Part shown: in pieces, positions 7,552-8,109 of the stretch
How the letters are laid out: each line of letters opens with the position of its first letter
Numbering within the stretch: the stretch's first letter is position 1
DNA from: Chloroflexota bacterium
Lineage (GTDB): Bacteria; Chloroflexota; Anaerolineae; Anaerolineales; Villigracilaceae
Direction: 5' to 3'
DNA length: 8,109 nucleotides
Assembly: GCA_021796315.1 (NCBI GenBank)
Contig: JAJYOH010000257.1
Span: 1 to 8,109 of the forward strand
The notes under the pieces: generated by a model
Told to the model about the DNA's origin: nothing
The model's database searches: none
The model's input: only the letters and a program-made list of their open reading frames with translations
Translations under genes and position numbers: made by a program

Positions 7552-7643
7552 ATAAAGGAAATCCTTGCGCCTATGCGAGTGATGAGTAACAAAGAGTTTG
7601 TGATGTAACAGAAAAGGTACGCGTGTTTTCGCGTGCCTTTTTT
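7552..7643 (+). ncRNA. Predicted short transcript: small RNA or attenuator leader of the SWIM gene
   Basis: Between the promoter at 7517-7545 and the intrinsic terminator ending near 7643 lies a unit of about 92 nt, the size of a bacterial small RNA. It contains a possible leader peptide: AAAGGA at 7554-7559, then ATG at 7573 and MRVMSNKEFVM ending at TAA 7606-7608, four bases before the terminator stem. The Shine-Dalgarno spacing (13 bases) is long. AAGG-AAAT-CCTT (7555-7566) could fold over that ribosome site. The SWIM gene begins 28 bases after the terminator, with no room for a separate promoter, so its expression probably depends on read-through. Whether the product acts as a free RNA or as a cis attenuator is inference. 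Confidence 0.45.
7612..7643 (+). terminator. Intrinsic terminator (or attenuator) upstream of the SWIM gene
   Basis: The arms AAAAGGTACGCG (7612-7623) and CGCGTGCCTTTT (7630-7641) pair over 12 positions with a single G-U pair and a six-base loop TGTTTT. The right arm runs into a T tract (7638-7643) followed by ATTTT. The GC-rich stem core and U tract are those of a Rho-independent terminator. It stands between a strong promoter and the SWIM gene, an arrangement typical of attenuation, and may also end MFS transcripts. Confidence 0.8.
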
Positions 7644-7655
7644 ATTTTCATATTG

Positions 7656-7662
7656 AAAGGAG
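7656..7662 (+). promoter_or_regulatory. Strong ribosome binding site of the SWIM gene
   Basis: AAAGGAG lies eight bases before the ATG at 7671, a near-ideal Shine-Dalgarno site. It fixes this start over the ATG at 7683, which would be 20 bases away. The site lies just past the terminator, so it is present only on read-through transcripts. Confidence 0.85.
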
Positions 7663-7670
7663 AATAAGAG

Positions 7671-7913
7671 ATGGATTCTGGGATGATCGGAAAGATTGAG
7701 AAGGCCAAACGTTATGCGGAGGAACCAAAACGCTTTCACTTCAACCACTTCGATCTTACTTTCCACGGTGACAACAACGATCATCACGTAACTTTTGAGA
7801 ACGACAAATTCTTGTGTGACTGCGAGTTCTTCATTACCCACCAGCGCTGCGGACATACCATGGCACTCGGAATATTGTTGAAAGATATGATCCCGGAAAC
7901 GGTGGAAGCATAA
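7671..7913 (+). CDS. Small SWIM-type zinc-finger protein
   Basis: An 80-residue protein whose main feature is a SWIM zinc-binding motif, C-x-C-x(8)-C-x-H, using C49, C51, C60 and H62 in CDCEFFITHQRCGH. SWIM modules bind one zinc ion and usually mediate DNA or protein contacts, for example in transposases, SWI2/SNF2 helicases and plant FAR1 proteins. Here the module is nearly the whole protein: a basic helical N-terminus (IGKIEKAKRYAEEPKRF), a short strand region (FDLTFHGDNNDHHVTFEND), the finger, and a short helix MALGILLKDMIPE. There are no catalytic residues, signal peptide or membrane segment. Similar mini-SWIM proteins seem familiar from Chloroflexota, but their role is not known to me. 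It is monocistronic, with a strong ribosome site and a clear terminator behind it. Its transcription apparently has to pass the terminator at 7612-7643. Confidence 0.85.
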   Translation: MDSGMIGKIEKAKRYAEEPKRFHFNHFDLTFHGDNNDHHVTFENDKFLCDCEFFITHQRCGHTMALGILLKDMIPETVEA

Positions 7914-7936
7914 ACTAAAACTAAAATTGAATATAT

Positions 7937-7969
7937 AACTGCCATCCATCAAATGGATGGCAGTTTTGT
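7937..7969 (+). terminator. Intrinsic terminator after the SWIM gene
   Basis: A perfect 13-bp stem (AACTGCCATCCAT, 7937-7949, with ATGGATGGCAGTT, 7953-7965) with a CAA loop, followed by TTGTTT. An A-rich stretch precedes it, so it may also work for the opposite strand. It starts 24 bases after the SWIM stop codon. Confidence 0.88.
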
Positions 7970-8109
7970 TTATCGTCACGAAGTCCAGCGCCCTACGCCC
8001 TTTCAGGGCAGAGAGTACCAAGTCTCTTTCTTTTCCTTTTTATTTTCTCTGTGTGCTTTGCCGTCTCGCTCCGGCTTGCCGCCGATGTTCGTGGCACACG
8101 GGCCACCTA
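7970..8109. other. Non-coding tail with two small hairpins and a pyrimidine tract
   Basis: I find no credible gene here. GCCCT-TTC-AGGGC (7997-8009) is immediately followed by AGAGA and TCTCT (8010-8014, 8023-8027), and then an almost unbroken pyrimidine run at 8023-8050. The hairpins are short (5 bp each) and could form a weak terminator, perhaps marking the end of a transcript. At the right edge GTGGC (8091-8095) and GCCAC (8102-8106) can pair. The stretch tctctgtgtgctttgccgtc (8047-8066) resembles intergenic filler common in many environmental genomes, but I cannot show it is repeated here. Confidence 0.35.

Noticed and set aside
7545..8021. Minus-strand open frame of 158 residues opposite the SWIM gene
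   Set aside because: It is antisense to the SWIM gene and crosses both terminators and the strong promoter. The protein looks like no known family, and the SWIM frame has a clear motif and ribosome site.

Overview
The window carries six protein genes, one small zinc-finger gene and several regulatory sites. Gene content suggests a member of the Chloroflexota, probably class Anaerolineae. The pointers are a thermophilic-type M29 aminopeptidase, a multi-PAS HisKA_3 histidine kinase with a multi-pass membrane N-terminus, a glutamine-dependent NAD synthetase split into two overlapping genes, and a tiny SWIM-domain protein. This placement rests on remembered resemblance, not on a search, and is moderate at best.

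Layout, left half (minus strand). An M29 aminopeptidase (1-801) is cut short at the left edge. Upstream of it lies a large four-PAS sensor histidine kinase (916-3858), and then a YjbQ-family protein (3927-4346). The kinase and yjbQ are 68 bp apart and could share a transcript. No response regulator is visible.

Layout, right half (plus strand). From a divergent intergenic region (4347-4482), containing a perfect 8-bp inverted repeat and a plausible yjbQ promoter, runs a two-gene operon: a nitrilase-fold amidase (4483-5331) and the NAD synthetase nadE (5328-6152), joined by an ATGA overlap. Together they can perform the last step of NAD synthesis using glutamine as nitrogen source. An MFS exporter of the DHA3/EntS type (6224-7468) follows. 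Then comes a strong sigma70-type promoter (TTGACT-17-TATACT), a leader of about 90 nt with an 11-codon mini-ORF, an intrinsic terminator, and only after that terminator the SWIM gene (7671-7913), which has its own clear terminator. The remaining ~140 bp are non-coding.

Two points deserve attention. First, the leftmost 26 bases are an exact inverted copy of a stretch inside the kinase gene (3622-3647), and they end the aminopeptidase reading frame just where family homology should continue. This looks like a misjoined or repeat-ended assembly edge, not a real gene end. Second, the promoter / leader / terminator in front of the SWIM gene looks like either a free-standing small RNA or an attenuator controlling that gene. 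It is the best candidate here for undescribed regulation. I see no CRISPR array, tRNA, rRNA, insertion sequence or other mobile element.
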